Below, in pieces: positions 62,893 to 64,000 of a stretch of 64,000 nucleotides of DNA. The DNA lies in contig JAFREQ010000120.1 of assembly GCA_025331565.1 (NCBI GenBank), positions 620,001-684,000 on the forward strand. The letters are read 5' to 3'. Position numbers and translations under genes: made by a program. The notes under the pieces are model-generated. The model was not told where the DNA came from. It saw nothing but the letters and a program-made list of their open reading frames with translations, and searched no databases. This stretch comes from Holacanthus passer. Taxonomy: Eukaryota; Chordata; Actinopteri; Pomacanthidae. Numbering within the stretch: position 1 is the stretch's first letter; each line of letters starts with the position of its first letter.

Positions 62893-64000
62893 CTACAAAA
62901 GAAGGGAAATATAGCAGGTTAATAGTTTAATCTAATGGAACTCAGCCAGAAAACTATAGTTCATTAGTTTAGATCATTCAGTGAGGCTATTTGTAATTGA
63001 TATTTAATTAACAAACCTTTAAATCTGCTAAGTTTGTAAAGTTCCACATGTTCATTTTCTGAGTTCATGAAACTGGATCCATCCTCATGTAACAAGGCTC
63101 AGCTGTAGAACATGTGGGAACTGTGTTTGCATGCTACCATGTAATTTTACCCTGCGTTTCTCTTGTTAACTGCTGCTCAGATAATTGTCTTCAAATCAGG
63201 GAAAGAAAAAAAAAACAGCTCCTGTTCCTTTAGAAGAAAGCTCCCGACAACAAGCATCTGGAAGCTGACAGATTCTCCCTTCTGATGCAGTTTTATGTCC
63301 ATTTTAAAACTGATCTGATACAAGGGCGCGCACACACACTCACACACACACATATACTGCTACTGTGAGAAACCTTTAGTGATCTTCCAGGTGAACTGTC
63401 CTTACTGTGAGATGCGTGTCCATCTTCTGACATAACAGCAGGAGACACACTGTGCACCATTTGTTTCTAATTTAAATGATCATTGGTGATTGGACATTAT
63501 GGTGTGCAAGTCATGAGACTGTGTGCCTAAATCTTGCTGCAGTGAGCCATAGTGCATCTCCATAAGTGACACCTTTTCTTTCAATATGTAACAGTGGTTC
63601 AAAAATAATGCAAATTAAATTCATTTCAAAATTGTCAAATTATGCTTTCTCTGATCATGGACGGCTACAAAGTGATGTTAGACCTACTTACTATGTGTAA
63701 TGACCGAAATTGAAGGGAAAACGAAAAATTCTCAAATGTCTAATCACACAGAACGGGATCATTTTTGTAAAACCATAATTACAACTGAATTCAGGGTGAG
63801 AAAATAGTCTATCATCTCAACCTGTAATTGCACACTGCACGTCCATCATTGCTGTGCAACATAACAGTGTCTGATTGTGATGTGATTGGATGTAGCTGCT
63901 GTGAAGTAACAGAAGACTTTGCTTTCATCTTGGGGGTGAGTTTCAAAGTCATCTAAATGACTTTCCTTATCACAGAGATGCTTTGACTGACGGCAGCAGA
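62893..64000 (-). other. fgf5 intron 2 (partial)
   Basis: Intron sequence upstream of the last fgf5 exon. The roughly 104-bp middle FGF exon was looked for on the minus strand and not seen. A CA-rich run lies at about 63,329-63,352. Confidence 0.6.

Noticed and set aside
62893..64000. Searched for the middle exon of fgf5
   Set aside because: No minus-strand sequence resembling the conserved middle FGF exon was found, so it is presumed to lie outside the window.

Overview
The window looks like vertebrate, most likely percomorph teleost, nuclear DNA. It is AT-rich and gene-poor, has spliced coding exons with GT-AG boundaries, and carries fish-type repeats: Tc1-like, hAT-like, tRNA-derived SINE and three kinds of LINE debris. 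There are no operons, phage or CRISPR arrays. Family assignments come from sequence recognition by eye; no search was run.

Two protein-coding genes are supported, both on the minus strand and in the order known from other vertebrates (fgf5, then cfap299 downstream). At the right end, 62,521-62,892 is the last coding exon of fgf5; its earlier exons lie beyond 64,000. About 7.9 kb further left begins cfap299, a cilia/flagella-associated protein gene. Three exons were found: exon 1 (54,551-54,658), exon 2 (50,291-50,433) and exon 3 (35,527-35,617). Their splice phases join perfectly and give the first 114 codons. No later exon was found, so 1-35,526 reads as intron 3, still open at the left edge. 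A GC-rich TATA-less promoter with ETS-like sites, a CACGTG box and an X-box-like motif lies just upstream of exon 1.

Two intact tRNA genes lie on the plus strand: tRNA-Leu(CAG) at 437-519, inside cfap299 intron 3, and tRNA-Thr(AGT) at 55,424-55,497, between the two protein genes. Both are followed by nearly the same LINE-like tail (TTGGGACAATAAAGTAT plus TCTAT repeats), although they are 55 kb apart and belong to different isoacceptor families.

The rest is intron or intergenic DNA. Intron 3 holds three copies of one unnamed interspersed repeat (12.4, 17.1 and 18.4 kb), two tRNA-derived SINEs (13.5 and 19.8 kb), a decayed hAT-like element (13.9-14.7 kb), an internally deleted Tc1-like element (14.8-15.35 kb) and a CR1/Rex1-like LINE fragment (33.9-34.9 kb). 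Intron 2 holds an RTE-like LINE fragment (43.4 kb), a CpG-rich island with a 67-codon ORF (44.6-45.1 kb), one copy of a common fish MITE, a G-run/(TG)17 cluster and a hAT BED-finger relic (49.2 kb). Intron 1 holds a second MITE copy and an L2/Maui-like LINE whose catalytic YADD has become YANN. Several stretches look like conserved noncoding DNA, but that cannot be shown without alignment.
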